A stretch of DNA of 45,317 nucleotides from an uncultured Clostridia bacterium (GTDB lineage: Bacteria > Bacillota > Clostridia > Oscillospirales > Ruminococcaceae). Shown piece by piece: positions 16,306 to 25,717 of the stretch. Position 1 is the first letter of the stretch, and each line of letters opens with the position of its first letter. The stretch spans positions 1-45,317 of the forward strand of contig CANQKD010000016.1 in the NCBI GenBank assembly GCA_947624375.1, in the 5' to 3' direction. Under the pieces are notes generated by a model. It ran no database searches. It saw only the letters and a list, made by a program, of their open reading frames with translations, and was not told the origin of the DNA. Made by a program: the position numbers and the translations under genes.

Positions 16306-16334
16306 TTGACAAGCAGCCCTGTTTGTGTTATAAT
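16306..16334 (+). promoter_or_regulatory. Strong consensus promoter of the giant surface protein gene
   Basis: TTGACA (16306-16311), 17 bases, TATAAT (16329-16334). Transcription would begin near 16341 and would include the A20 tract in the leader. Confidence 0.85.
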
Positions 16335-16355
16335 GATAGTTAGCAAAACAGTTTC

Positions 16356-16375
16356 AAAAAAAAAAAAAAAAAAAA
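16356..16375 (+). repeat. Homopolymer run of 20 A in the 5' leader
   Basis: Twenty consecutive A bases lie between the promoter and the ribosome site of the giant surface protein gene. They lie in the transcribed leader, not in the coding region. Runs of this length can slip during replication or transcription. Confidence 0.9.
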
Positions 16376-16412
16376 GTTTTGCCAAAAATTTCTTACTTAG
16401 GAGATGATCCAT

Positions 16413-19400
16413 GTGCTGAAAATGACGACAGCGAAAAAACGCATTTACGGACTGATAACAGCCGTAGTATTTGCCATGACTCTGCTGCCGCTTAGCGGTC
16501 TGTTTGACAGAGCAGGTGCAGCCGCAGCAGGCACGAAAGAAACGTCCGTTACCTTTGATCTGAAAGGACAAGGCACGGCGGACGAACCCTATAAGATCTT
16601 AACAGAAGAGGATCTCAAAGCGATGAGAGATGCCGTAAACAGCGGCAAAGCCACAGACAACGAGTATGCTAAGGCGTATTACGTTTTGGAGGACGACATT
16701 GAGCTTACGGCGGCGTGGCAGCCTATCGGCAAAGACCCGAATTCTTCTGTTGGCAACACTGCGAACTTTTATTTTGCAGGCACTTTTGACGGAAAAGGTC
16801 ACAAGATATCAGGTCTTACCACCACCGGCAACGGCGGAAGGACTTATACTCTGGGTCTGTTCGGCATGAACCAGGGTACTATTAAAAACCTGAGCGTTGA
16901 CGGCAATATCACAAACGGCGGCTTTACCTCGGGTATTCTTACCGCAATGAACGGAGAAAAGGGCACTATCGAAAACTGCTATGTTTCGGGAAATGTCTCG
17001 GGCTCGTTTTCAATAGGCGGCATTGCCGGCGATAACAATGGTACTATAAAGAACTGCTACAGCGCTGTAAACGGCTCGGCAGGTTCTACAACATTTGGTT
17101 ATATAGTCGGCGCAAACAAAGAAAAAGCCACTGTATCAAACTGCTATTATGATGCTGATGTATGCACGCACAACCCCAAGCACACTGCTTTCGGCGGTTC
17201 TTCCGACGGCGACAAAGCCACGGGTCTTACCAAAGAGCAGCTGAAAGAAGGCATAGCTGCATATGAGCTTCGTCATGCGCAGGAAGGCGATCTGACCGCG
17301 TACTGGGGTCAGGATCTTGAAACGGAAGAAACGCCTTCTCTCAAGGCTGCCGATGACGACAGAGTTTACAAAGTTTCGTATATATACAACAACAAAGAAC
17401 TTGCCGCTGCATATGTCAACGGCGGTGATACTCTGGAGCTTCCCGAGATAGACTACGATGATAACGGTCTTACCGCGGACAGCAAATGGTACAAAGATGA
17501 CGCGCACAAAGAGGCATGGAATTTTGCAGAAGATACCGTTAAAGATGATATGCAGCTTTATACGGGTGATGTTCTTGCAGAATACACCATAACACTCGAT
17601 CTGCAAGGCGGCTCGCTGACAGCAGACGGCTGGACTGTTGCAGACGGCAAGGCGACCAAGACTTACACCAAAGAAGATGAAGATATAGCTCTGCCCTCGC
17701 CTACTCTTGCAAACCACGAGTTTCTCGGCTGGACTTCGGCAGATATGACCGAAGCTGACAAGAATGCGGCAGTAAAGCACGGCAGCATCGGCGACAAGAC
17801 ATTCACTGCCGTATACAGAAATACTGTAGGCCCCGTTATAACTGTTAAGCTCGATGAGCATGAATGGAACGGTCTGCACACGGCAGATGTGTTCGATATA
17901 TATTTCAATACGCCCAAGAGCGTTGAGGTATCTGCTAAGGACGACAAGAGCGAAGTAGTCAGCCTTTCCTATTATATAAGCGACGCGGCGATGACCGAGG
18001 CAGAGCTTAAAGCACACAGCACATGGACAAAATATACAACTCCCGTTGCGATAGACAGCGAGGGAAACAAGATAGTTTATGTCAAGGCTGTTGACGGCGA
18101 CAATAACGCTTCATACGCAAGCACCGCGGGTATTGTGTACGACATTACCAAGCCCGAGATACTCGGCATTGAGGAAGGCAAGACTTACTGCACTCATATC
18201 GATATAAATGTAGTAGAGAAAAACCTTGACAAGGTTACCGCCGGCGATGATGTTCTGTATGACTCTTCAAAGGGCGGCGACTCGCAGAAGTTCACAGTAG
18301 AAAACACAAGCGGAAAAACTTCCGAAGTTACCCTGACAGTTACGGACAAGGCAGGCAACACTGCCACCAAGACTGTAACTCTGGCAGGAAAGCACATATA
18401 CGAAAAGCCCTTCAACAGAAGGACAGAGATGATAATACCCAACACCTGCACTATCCCCGGCGTGGGCTATCTTATCACTATATGCGATGTCTGCGGCGAA
18501 CAGACAAAGCAAGACTACGTAGGCAAGGCAACAGGTCACAACTGGAGCAACTGGAAAGACATTGAAACAGGAGCTTGCGGCGGCAAGACCCAGCAGAGAG
18601 TGTGCAGCACCTGCCACATAGTTGAAACACAGTCTATAGACAGCAAGCACACATGGTCTGATGAATACACCATAGACAAGCAGCCCAGCTGTATTGTTCA
18701 GGGTCAGAAATCAATACACTGCACAGTCTGCGATGCTATAAAACCCGACAGCGCCGTGGTACTCGAGCCTACTCCTCACACCGTAGGACGTACCGTAAAG
18801 CAGAACGAAATACCTGCGACCTGCACCGAAAAGGGCAGCTATACGCTTGTTTCTATATGCAGCGTATGCGACTGCGAGTTCGGCAGAGTGGTAGTTTACA
18901 CCGACCCTCTTGACCACGAGTGGGGCGATTGGGTAAAGGTTCCGTGGAACGACGACCCCAACAGCGAGGACGGCGAAATGCAGCGCGAATGTTCACGCTG
19001 TGGAGCTAAGGACACCACAGAATATCACGATGATCACCAGTGGGAAGAACAAGCGACCGTAGACAAAGAGCCCACCTGCACGACCGCGGGCAGCAAGTCT
19101 GTGCACTGCAAAAACTGCAAGGCTACAAAACCCGGCTCTACCGAGACAATACCTGCGACAGGTCACAAGGAAGCTACAAGAACTACAGAGTCTAAAGCAG
19201 CTACCTGCACCGAGGGCGGCTACACCACCGTTGAAACATACTGCACCGTTTGCGAAGCAGTTATTTCTAAGGTAACCAACCGCACGGCTCAGAAGGGTCA
19301 CTCTTACGGCATCTGGGAAGAGATACTTTCTTCCGACGGCAAGTCAAATCAGCAAAGACAGTGCCTTGTTTGCGGATATACAGAAGTAAGAGGCACTGAC

Positions 19401-22400
19401 CTTGAAAACCACAAGTGGAACACAGAAGCCACTATAGACGTTGAACCTACTTGTACAGATGACGGCAGCAAATCTATTCACTGCTCTGTATGCGGACTTA
19501 CAAAGCCCGGCAGCTCTGAAACCATAGCTGCTAAGGGTCACACATGGGGCGAGTGGAAAGATATTTCTTCACCCGATTGCGATGACGAAGGCACTCAGGA
19601 AAGAGAATGCAGCGTCTGCGGTACAAAAGAAACCAACAACCTTTCCGCAAGCGGACATACCTGGAACGAAGACTATACCATCGACCGGGAAGCCACCTGC
19701 ACGACAGACGGAAGCCGCTCTATCCACTGCACAAAGTGCGATGCAATAAAGGACAGCGAAGTTATCCCTGCTAAGGGTCATACATGGGGTGAGTGGAAAG
19801 ATATTTCTTCTCCCGACTGTGACGACGAAGGCACTCGCGAAAGAGAATGCAGTGTCTGCCATACTAAACAGACCGAGGGTCTTGCGGCAAGCGGTCATAC
19901 CTGGAACGAAGACTACACCGTTGACAAGGAAGCCACCTGCACGACAGACGGAAGCCGCTCTATCCACTGCACAAAGTGCGATGCTGTAAAGGACAGCGAG
20001 GTCATACCTGCCAAGGGTCACGACTTTGGCGAATGGGAAGAAGTTGTTTCGCAGAGCACAGGCGAAGTAAACGAGGAGAGAAAGTGCAAGGTCTGCGGCG
20101 TTACCGAGACCAGAGGCACTGACCTTGAAAATCACAAGTGGAATACAGAATACACTATAGATGTTGAGCCCACCTGCACTACTGAGGGCAGCAAATCTAT
20201 TCACTGCTCTGTATGCGGACTTACAAAGCCCGGCAGCTCTGAAACCATAGCTGCTAAGGGTCACACATGGGGCGAGTGGAAAGATATTTCTTCACCCGAT
20301 TGCGATGACGAAGGCACTCAGGAAAGAGAATGCAGCGTCTGCGGTACAAAAGAAACCAACAACCTTTCCGCAAGCGGACATACCTGGAACGAAGACTATA
20401 CCATCGACCGGGAAGCCACCTGCACGACAGACGGAAGCCGCTCTATCCACTGCTCAAAGTGCGATGCCGTAAAGGACAGCGAGGTCATACCTGCCAAGGG
20501 TCACGACTTTGGCGAATGGGAAGAAGTTGTTTCGCAGAGCACAGGCGAAGTAAACGAGGAGAGAAAGTGCAAGGTCTGCGGATTTACCGAGACCAGAGGC
20601 ATGGATCTTGAAAATCACAAGTGGAATACAGAATACACCATAGACGTTGAACCTACCTGCACTACTGAGGGCAGCAAATCTATTCACTGCTCTGTATGCG
20701 GACTTACAAAGCCCGGCAGCTCTGAAACCATAGCTGCTAAGGGTCACACATGGGGCGAGTGGAAAGATATTTCTTCACCCGATTGCGATGACGAAGGCAC
20801 TCAGGAAAGAGAATGCAGCGTCTGCGGTACAAAAGAAACCAACAACCTTTCCGCAAGCGGACATACCTGGAACGAAGACTATACCATCGACCGGGAAGCC
20901 ACCTGCACGACAGACGGAAGCCGCTCTATCCACTGCACAAAGTGCGATGCAATAAAGGACAGCGAAGTTATCCCTGCTAAGGGTCATACATGGGGTGAGT
21001 GGAAAGATATTTCTTCTCCCGACTGTGACGACGAAGGCACTCGCGAAAGAGAATGCAGTGTCTGCCATACTAAACAGACCGAGGGTCTTGCGGCAAGCGG
21101 TCATACCTGGAACGAAGACTACACCGTTGACAAGGAAGCCACCTGCACGACAGACGGAAGCCGCTCTATCCACTGCACAAAGTGCGATGCTGTAAAGGAC
21201 AGCGAGGTCATACCTGCCAAGGGTCACGACTTTGGCGAATGGGAAGAAGTTGTTTCGCAGAGCACAGGCGAAGTAAACGAGGAGAGAAAGTGCAAGGTCT
21301 GCGGCGTTACCGAGACCAGAGGCACTGACCTTGAAAATCACAAGTGGAATACAGAATACACTATAGATGTTGAGCCCACCTGCACTACTGAGGGCAGCCG
21401 CTCTATACACTGTTCTGTATGCGGTCTTACAAAGCCCGGCAGCTCTGAAACCATAGCTGCCAAGGGTCATACCTGGGGCGAGTGGAAGACCATATCTTCT
21501 CCCGACTGTGACGACGAAGGCACTCGCGAAAGAGAATGCAGTGTCTGCCATACTAAACAGACCGAGGGTCTTGCGGCAAGCGGTCATACCTGGAACGAAG
21601 ACTACACCGTTGACAAGGAAGCCACCTGCACGACAGACGGAAGCCGCTCTATCCACTGCACAAAGTGCGATGCTGTAAAGGACAGCGAGGTCATACCTGC
21701 CAAGGGTCACGACTTTGGCGAATGGGAAGAAGTTGTTTCGCAGAGCACAGGCGAAGTAAACGAGGAGAGAAAGTGCAAGGTCTGCGGATTTACCGAGACC
21801 AGAGGCATGGATCTTGAAAATCACAAGTGGAATACAGAATACACCATAGACGTTGAACCTACCTGCACCACAGAGGGCAGCCGCTCCATTCACTGCTCTG
21901 TATGCGGATTTACAAAAGACAGCGAAGTTATCCCTGCGCTTGGTCACACATGGGGCGAGTGGAAAGATATTTCTTCACCCGATTGCGACGACGAAGGCAC
22001 TCAAGAAAGAGAATGCAGCGTCTGCGGCTTGAAAGAGACCAACGGTCTTGCAGCAAACGGTCACGCATGGGAAGATGATTACACAGTTGACAAAGAGGCT
22101 ACCTGCCTTGTAGACGGCAGCGAATCGATACACTGCTCAAACTGCGATGCAGTCAAGGACAGCAGAGTTATCCCTGCACCGGGTCATCACACACCTGCGG
22201 CTGAAAGACAAGGCGCAAAGGAAGCCACACCTGACGAAGACGGCTACACAGGCGATGTTGTCTGCGAGGTATGCGGCGAAGTGATCGAAAAGGGCGAAGT
22301 TATACCTGCTACTATGGGCAATATAGATGTAGTTCCCGAAACAGGCGAAGGCGCACCTCAGCTCACTCTTACAGAGTCTGAAAAAGCAGACCTTGAAGAT

Positions 22401-23096
22401 GCGGCTCTTACTGATGAAGATAAAGAAGCTTTGAACAACGGCGCTGACATTGACATCATACTTTCTATAGAAGATGCCACCGAGACCGTTTCAGACGATG
22501 ACAAGGCGCTTACCGATGAGGCTGTTGCAGACAGCTACACCGTAGGACAGTTTATCAACATCGACATAACCAAGATAATTGACGGCGCGGAATACGCTGT
22601 AACACAGCTCGGCAAGGAGATAAGCCTTACGATAGCTGTTCCCGATGATCTGAAAGCTGACGGCAGAATGTATGCCATAGTTCGCATACACGACGGCGAG
22701 GCTGACATACTCAGCGACCTTGACAGCGATGATGACACTATCACATTCAAGACCGACAAGTTCTCGGTATACGCGATAGTTTATGCTGAAAAGGCTGACG
22801 AGCCCACACCGCCCGAGATCACCGAGCCTACCGAGCCCGGCGACAACGAGCCCGATAACAATGAGTCTGATATCAGCAAGCCCGATGACAGCAAGTCTGA
22901 CGACAGCAATTCTGATGTCAACACGCCCGACAACGGCAAGCCTGATAACAGCGGCTCTGATGTCAGCAAGCCTGATGGCAGCCTGAACGACAATTCACCT
23001 GCTACCGGCGGCGACTTCTCACTGGTATTCATGATACTGGCAGCTGCCGTACTCGGCGCAATATGCGTTATCCGCAAGATCAACAAAACGCACTAA
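16413..23096 (+). CDS. Giant sortase-anchored surface protein with Cys/His-rich tandem repeats, about 2,227 aa
   Basis: I place the start at GTG 16413, because AGGAG (16399-16403) is 9 bases upstream; the ATG at 16404 directly touches that site. In order: signal peptide (about 5-35), GLUG-type repeats (about 90-230, with IGGIAGDNNGTIKNCY), an InlB/Flg_new-type repeat (about 390-470, HEFLGW), and an Ig-like region with TVTDKAGNTATKTVTLAG. About 30 half-repeats with CxxC and a closing GH/NH follow (about 670-1965), then a domain with SVYAIVYAEKADE, an Asp/Ser/Pro linker, SPATGG, a membrane helix and a basic tail. SPATG is probably a sortase signal. Ligand or partner unknown. The repeats are duplicated at DNA level. 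Confidence 0.88.
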   Translation: MLKMTTAKKRIYGLITAVVFAMTLLPLSGLFDRAGAAAAGTKETSVTFDLKGQGTADEPYKILTEEDLKAMRDAVNSGKATDNEYAKAYYVLEDDIELTAAWQPIGKDPNSSVGNTANFYFAGTFDGKGHKISGLTTTGNGGRTYTLGLFGMNQGTIKNLSVDGNITNGGFTSGILTAMNGEKGTIENCYVSGNVSGSFSIGGIAGDNNGTIKNCYSAVNGSAGSTTFGYIVGANKEKATVSNCYYDADVCTHNPKHTAFGGSSDGDKATGLTKEQLKEGIAAYELRHAQEGDLTAYWGQDLETEETPSLKAADDDRVYKVSYIYNNKELAAAYVNGGDTLELPEIDYDDNGLTADSKWYKDDAHKEAWNFAEDTVKDDMQLYTGDVLAEYTITLDLQGGSLTADGWTVADGKATKTYTKEDEDIALPSPTLANHEFLGWTSADMTEADKNAAVKHGSIGDKTFTAVYRNTVGPVITVKLDEHEWNGLHTADVFDIYFNTPKSVEVSAKDDKSEVVSLSYYISDAAMTEAELKAHSTWTKYTTPVAIDSEGNKIVYVKAVDGDNNASYASTAGIVYDITKPEILGIEEGKTYCTHIDINVVEKNLDKVTAGDDVLYDSSKGGDSQKFTVENTSGKTSEVTLTVTDKAGNTATKTVTLAGKHIYEKPFNRRTEMIIPNTCTIPGVGYLITICDVCGEQTKQDYVGKATGHNWSNWKDIETGACGGKTQQRVCSTCHIVETQSIDSKHTWSDEYTIDKQPSCIVQGQKSIHCTVCDAIKPDSAVVLEPTPHTVGRTVKQNEIPATCTEKGSYTLVSICSVCDCEFGRVVVYTDPLDHEWGDWVKVPWNDDPNSEDGEMQRECSRCGAKDTTEYHDDHQWEEQATVDKEPTCTTAGSKSVHCKNCKATKPGSTETIPATGHKEATRTTESKAATCTEGGYTTVETYCTVCEAVISKVTNRTAQKGHSYGIWEEILSSDGKSNQQRQCLVCGYTEVRGTDLENHKWNTEATIDVEPTCTDDGSKSIHCSVCGLTKPGSSETIAAKGHTWGEWKDISSPDCDDEGTQERECSVCGTKETNNLSASGHTWNEDYTIDREATCTTDGSRSIHCTKCDAIKDSEVIPAKGHTWGEWKDISSPDCDDEGTRERECSVCHTKQTEGLAASGHTWNEDYTVDKEATCTTDGSRSIHCTKCDAVKDSEVIPAKGHDFGEWEEVVSQSTGEVNEERKCKVCGVTETRGTDLENHKWNTEYTIDVEPTCTTEGSKSIHCSVCGLTKPGSSETIAAKGHTWGEWKDISSPDCDDEGTQERECSVCGTKETNNLSASGHTWNEDYTIDREATCTTDGSRSIHCSKCDAVKDSEVIPAKGHDFGEWEEVVSQSTGEVNEERKCKVCGFTETRGMDLENHKWNTEYTIDVEPTCTTEGSKSIHCSVCGLTKPGSSETIAAKGHTWGEWKDISSPDCDDEGTQERECSVCGTKETNNLSASGHTWNEDYTIDREATCTTDGSRSIHCTKCDAIKDSEVIPAKGHTWGEWKDISSPDCDDEGTRERECSVCHTKQTEGLAASGHTWNEDYTVDKEATCTTDGSRSIHCTKCDAVKDSEVIPAKGHDFGEWEEVVSQSTGEVNEERKCKVCGVTETRGTDLENHKWNTEYTIDVEPTCTTEGSRSIHCSVCGLTKPGSSETIAAKGHTWGEWKTISSPDCDDEGTRERECSVCHTKQTEGLAASGHTWNEDYTVDKEATCTTDGSRSIHCTKCDAVKDSEVIPAKGHDFGEWEEVVSQSTGEVNEERKCKVCGFTETRGMDLENHKWNTEYTIDVEPTCTTEGSRSIHCSVCGFTKDSEVIPALGHTWGEWKDISSPDCDDEGTQERECSVCGLKETNGLAANGHAWEDDYTVDKEATCLVDGSESIHCSNCDAVKDSRVIPAPGHHTPAAERQGAKEATPDEDGYTGDVVCEVCGEVIEKGEVIPATMGNIDVVPETGEGAPQLTLTESEKADLEDAALTDEDKEALNNGADIDIILSIEDATETVSDDDKALTDEAVADSYTVGQFINIDITKIIDGAEYAVTQLGKEISLTIAVPDDLKADGRMYAIVRIHDGEADILSDLDSDDDTITFKTDKFSVYAIVYAEKADEPTPPEITEPTEPGDNEPDNNESDISKPDDSKSDDSNSDVNTPDNGKPDNSGSDVSKPDGSLNDNSPATGGDFSLVFMILAAAVLGAICVIRKINKTH
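19465..21399 (+). repeat. Large near-identical internal duplications in the repeat gene
   Basis: The stretch beginning at 19465 reappears at 20671, an offset of exactly 1,206 bp, and stays almost base-for-base identical for more than 700 bp. Shorter copies of the same modules start at 20191 and continue to about 21950. The offset is a multiple of three, so the frame is kept. This points to recent unequal recombination, and assembly from short reads could have changed the copy number. Confidence 0.85.
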
Positions 23097-23107
23097 GCTT
23101 TAAGCAA

Positions 23108-23146
23108 TAAAAAAATGGTCCTCACTTATGTGGGGATCATTTTTAT
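23108..23146. terminator. Bidirectional terminator after the giant gene
   Basis: AAAAATGGTCCTCAC pairs with GTGGGGATCATTTTT through G-T wobbles, with T and A runs on both sides. It lies between convergent genes. Confidence 0.8.
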
Positions 23147-23169
23147 TTGTATGAAATTTTCAGTGGGTC

Positions 23170-23817
23170 TTATTTTTTCGCCTCGGCGCATATCATACCG
23201 CTGCCGGGGTATGTGTGAAGCGCTGTTTTCTCAAACCCTGCACCGCGTAAAAGTTTTGTCAGCTGCTCCTTTGTAGGCAAAAACAGATCATACTCTCTGG
23301 CGTTTTGCTTTGTTTCTTCTGCCAGCCCTTCCCTGCCGTATTCATCAAGAGCTATAACAAGCGTGCCGCCGCTTTTCAGTACGCGGTAAACTTCTTTCAG
23401 TTCGCTCTGAGGTTCTTTCCAGAAATAAAAGCTCTCTACCGTTAATATAACGTCAAACATACCGTCTTCAAACGGCATAGAAGCAACTTCTGCGCGCTGT
23501 ATTTTCATCTTGCCGCTGTCTGTATCAGAGGCATTGTTCTTTGTGGCAAGCCCCACAGCAGTATCCGAATGATCTATGCCGAAAAGTTTACCCTTTGGCA
23601 GCATACGCGACATTTTATATAGCGCCGCACCGCCTCCGCAGCCTATATCCAGAACCGTTTCACTGCCTTTGAAAGAAACCAGCGAAAGCGCGCGGTCGGT
23701 AAGAAGAGAGTGACTGTCATTCATGCGCGTGAGCATAGCTATACCTGCCTCACCGCGTGGGTCTGAGGGGTCGCCAAGACGCGTTATTTCCTCCTGCGTA
23801 AGTTTTGAAATATCCAT
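23170..23817 (-). CDS. Class I SAM-dependent methyltransferase
   Basis: A 215-residue protein with the SAM-binding motif VLDIGCGGGAALYKMS (about 55-70), an acidic motif II (LFGIDHSD), and FDVILTVESFYFWKEP followed by LKEVYRVLKSGGTLVIA. This is the UbiE/Methyltransf_11 type, acting on a small molecule or lipid that cannot be predicted. The N-terminal DPRGEAGIAMLTRMNDSH stretch is characteristic of a subgroup whose substrate I do not know. The start is one base after the stop of the preceding gene, so the two are coupled. Confidence 0.88.
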   Translation of the reverse strand: MDISKLTQEEITRLGDPSDPRGEAGIAMLTRMNDSHSLLTDRALSLVSFKGSETVLDIGCGGGAALYKMSRMLPKGKLFGIDHSDTAVGLATKNNASDTDSGKMKIQRAEVASMPFEDGMFDVILTVESFYFWKEPQSELKEVYRVLKSGGTLVIALDEYGREGLAEETKQNAREYDLFLPTKEQLTKLLRGAGFEKTALHTYPGSGMICAEAKK

Positions 23818-23818
23818 G

Positions 23819-24448
23819 TCAGCCGCCCCTGACAGCCTTTCTTATTATGTCAAGACAGCTGGTAGTTTCGCTTACTGATGCGACCCAGTATTCGCTCAGG
23901 CAGTCGTCTCTTATCCATTCGCACCGCTTAACAATATCCGGCGTTATAACAGCGTTCATCTTCGTATGTGTAACAGGGAAAGCTGAAACAAAGCCGCCCA
24001 GCCATACAGAGCGCTCAAAGCCGTGATCTTTTACAATGGCCGCATACTCGTCTACAGCCTGTTTTAATCTCATCTTGTGCGTACCAAAAAAATACTTTTT
24101 AAGCCCATCGACATTTACCTTGAAAGTTATCTTCTTGCGGAACTTGTCACCCTGGATAACTTTCATATTCAGCACATCCTCCGTTATATCCTCGGGGTCG
24201 CTGCGCCATGTCAGTTTTTTAAGATAACGGCGTATCTCGGGCGTGCGTATGTTCATCAGAACGTGCCATGTTTTTGAATAATTGCCCTCGGCGGCTATCT
24301 CATAGCAGTTCTCGCCGCATTTTTGCATACCGTTTTCCTCGCACTCCTCGCGAACGGCGGTGTATATCGAATCGAGAACGTAAACGCCCTCGCTCTCCAC
24401 CTTTTCGTCGTCGATCTCAAATTCAATTCTGTACATTTCTTCGGACAT
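23819..24448 (-). CDS. Hypothetical protein, 209 aa
   Basis: Soluble, mixed alpha/beta, with no signal peptide or membrane segment. Visible features are an acidic start (EFEIDDEKVESEGVYVLD), cysteines in CEENGMQKCGENC, and a C-terminal part with WLGGFVSAFPVTHTKMNAVI. I do not recognise the family. It lies 12 bases after the transporter gene and directly before the methyltransferase gene, in one transcript. Ribosome site AGAGGTG. Confidence 0.65.
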   Translation of the reverse strand: MSEEMYRIEFEIDDEKVESEGVYVLDSIYTAVREECEENGMQKCGENCYEIAAEGNYSKTWHVLMNIRTPEIRRYLKKLTWRSDPEDITEDVLNMKVIQGDKFRKKITFKVNVDGLKKYFFGTHKMRLKQAVDEYAAIVKDHGFERSVWLGGFVSAFPVTHTKMNAVITPDIVKRCEWIRDDCLSEYWVASVSETTSCLDIIRKAVRGG

Positions 24449-24460
24449 TTAAAACACCTC

Positions 24461-25597
24461 TCATTTTATTTTATAAAGTGACAGCCCCAAGGACTGTATC
24501 ACAAAAAGTATCAGTAAAAACGATATATTCAGCACACCGAAAATAAGCACGTATTTTTTCATGCCCTCTTTGTCGCGCCTGCGGTATTCGCTTAAAGTTA
24601 TCAGACTTGCAAGCGAGGCTATCGGAGTGCCAAGTCCGCCGATATTCACCGCAACGAGCAGATCGCTGTAAGCCTTTGTAAAGTGCGAGAGCATAACAGC
24701 CGTGGGCACGTTGCTCATCACCTGACAGCACAAAACGCCTATTGCCAGTTCCCTGCCCGGCAGAATGTCCATCAACGTTTCCCTCACCGCCGATATGCGC
24801 GCCATATTTCCCGAAAAAACAAAGAACGCAGCAAACGTTGCAAGCAAGGGGTAGTTTACATCTTTGAGTGCCTTTCTGTCTAATACGAGCATCGCCGCTG
24901 TGACTATCGCGGTGCAGGCAAGGTATGGAATAACGCGCAGCACGCCGAGTATAGATACCACAAAAAGCACGCTGTATACTACCGTCCTCGACTTGTGGAA
25001 AGTGTACTCCTCGAGGTTTTCAAGGTGCATGGGTTCGCGCGGTATTACGATACAGCACACCGCAATAAGCAAAAACGCCGCCGCGAACGGCACGGTCATT
25101 ATCTCGATAAAAACCGCGGTATCTATGTTGAAATACGAGTATAAATATAAGTTTTGCGGATTGCCGAATGGGGTTATCATGCCGCCCAGGTTTGCGGCTA
25201 TGTTTTGCAGAACGAACGTGTACGCCATATATTTTTTCTTGTTTGTGGCGGCAAGAACGAAGTAACCAAGCGGCAGAAACGTCAGCAGAGCCATGTCGTT
25301 GGCAAGCAGCATCGAGCCCGCGTAGGTTATGAATACAACGCCGATGACCACGTTGCGCACGTTGCTCAGGCTGTGAACTATCTTCTCGGCGGCAAGCTCA
25401 AAGGTGTGTATGCGGGCAAAACCGCAGACGACCTCCAGCGTGCAGAAAAGGCAGGCAAGCGTTTTCATGTCAAAATAGCCGGCGTACTGCCTGTCTGGCG
25501 GAACGAAAAAGCAAGTCACAAGCGCCGCAAGCAGGGCAATGCACAAAACAGGCTGCTTTTTGAAAGCTCCCACAGCGGCGGACATTATGTTATGCAC
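24461..25597 (-). CDS. ArsB/NhaD (ion transporter superfamily) permease
   Basis: A 378-residue protein with 10 to 11 hydrophobic segments. Landmarks are SMLLANDMALLTFLPL, NIAANLGGMITPFGNPQNLY and VMSNVPTAVMLSHF. These paired NDxA/GNPQN and SNVPxA motifs are typical of the ArsB/NhaD/CitMHS superfamily of anion or Na+/H+ carriers. The substrate is not determinable by eye, and no arsR or arsC is nearby. The start is GTG, with GAGGTG 8 bases upstream; an ATG four codons later is less well placed. A promoter lies at 25657-25685. Confidence 0.85.
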   Translation of the reverse strand: MHNIMSAAVGAFKKQPVLCIALLAALVTCFFVPPDRQYAGYFDMKTLACLFCTLEVVCGFARIHTFELAAEKIVHSLSNVRNVVIGVVFITYAGSMLLANDMALLTFLPLGYFVLAATNKKKYMAYTFVLQNIAANLGGMITPFGNPQNLYLYSYFNIDTAVFIEIMTVPFAAAFLLIAVCCIVIPREPMHLENLEEYTFHKSRTVVYSVLFVVSILGVLRVIPYLACTAIVTAAMLVLDRKALKDVNYPLLATFAAFFVFSGNMARISAVRETLMDILPGRELAIGVLCCQVMSNVPTAVMLSHFTKAYSDLLVAVNIGGLGTPIASLASLITLSEYRRRDKEGMKKYVLIFGVLNISFLLILFVIQSLGLSLYKIK

Positions 25598-25656
25598 GAA
25601 AGTTACACCTCGATAAATTTCTGAAATGTTGCAAGATAAATGTCAATACAAGTTTT

Positions 25657-25685
25657 ATTATATCACACAGCTGCAATTTTTACAA
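25657..25685 (-). promoter_or_regulatory. Promoter of the transporter operon
   Basis: On the minus strand TTGTAA (25680-25685), 17 bases, TATAAT (25657-25662). Confidence 0.65.
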
Positions 25686-25717
25686 GTGTTTTTTTGTTGC
25701 GCTTACGCAGCGGCGCA

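Noticed and set aside
19465-21399. A CRISPR array, suggested by regularly spaced repeats
   Set aside because: The repeats lie in frame within one coding region, are far longer than CRISPR repeats and are not separated by unique spacers. No CRISPR array was seen anywhere in the window.
20775-21947. A 390-codon minus-strand reading frame inside the giant surface protein gene, and similar ones at 19569-20264 and 17136-18017
   Set aside because: They mirror the repeats of the plus-strand gene, show the same word duplications and have no ribosome site or promoter. They arise from codon bias in the repeat.
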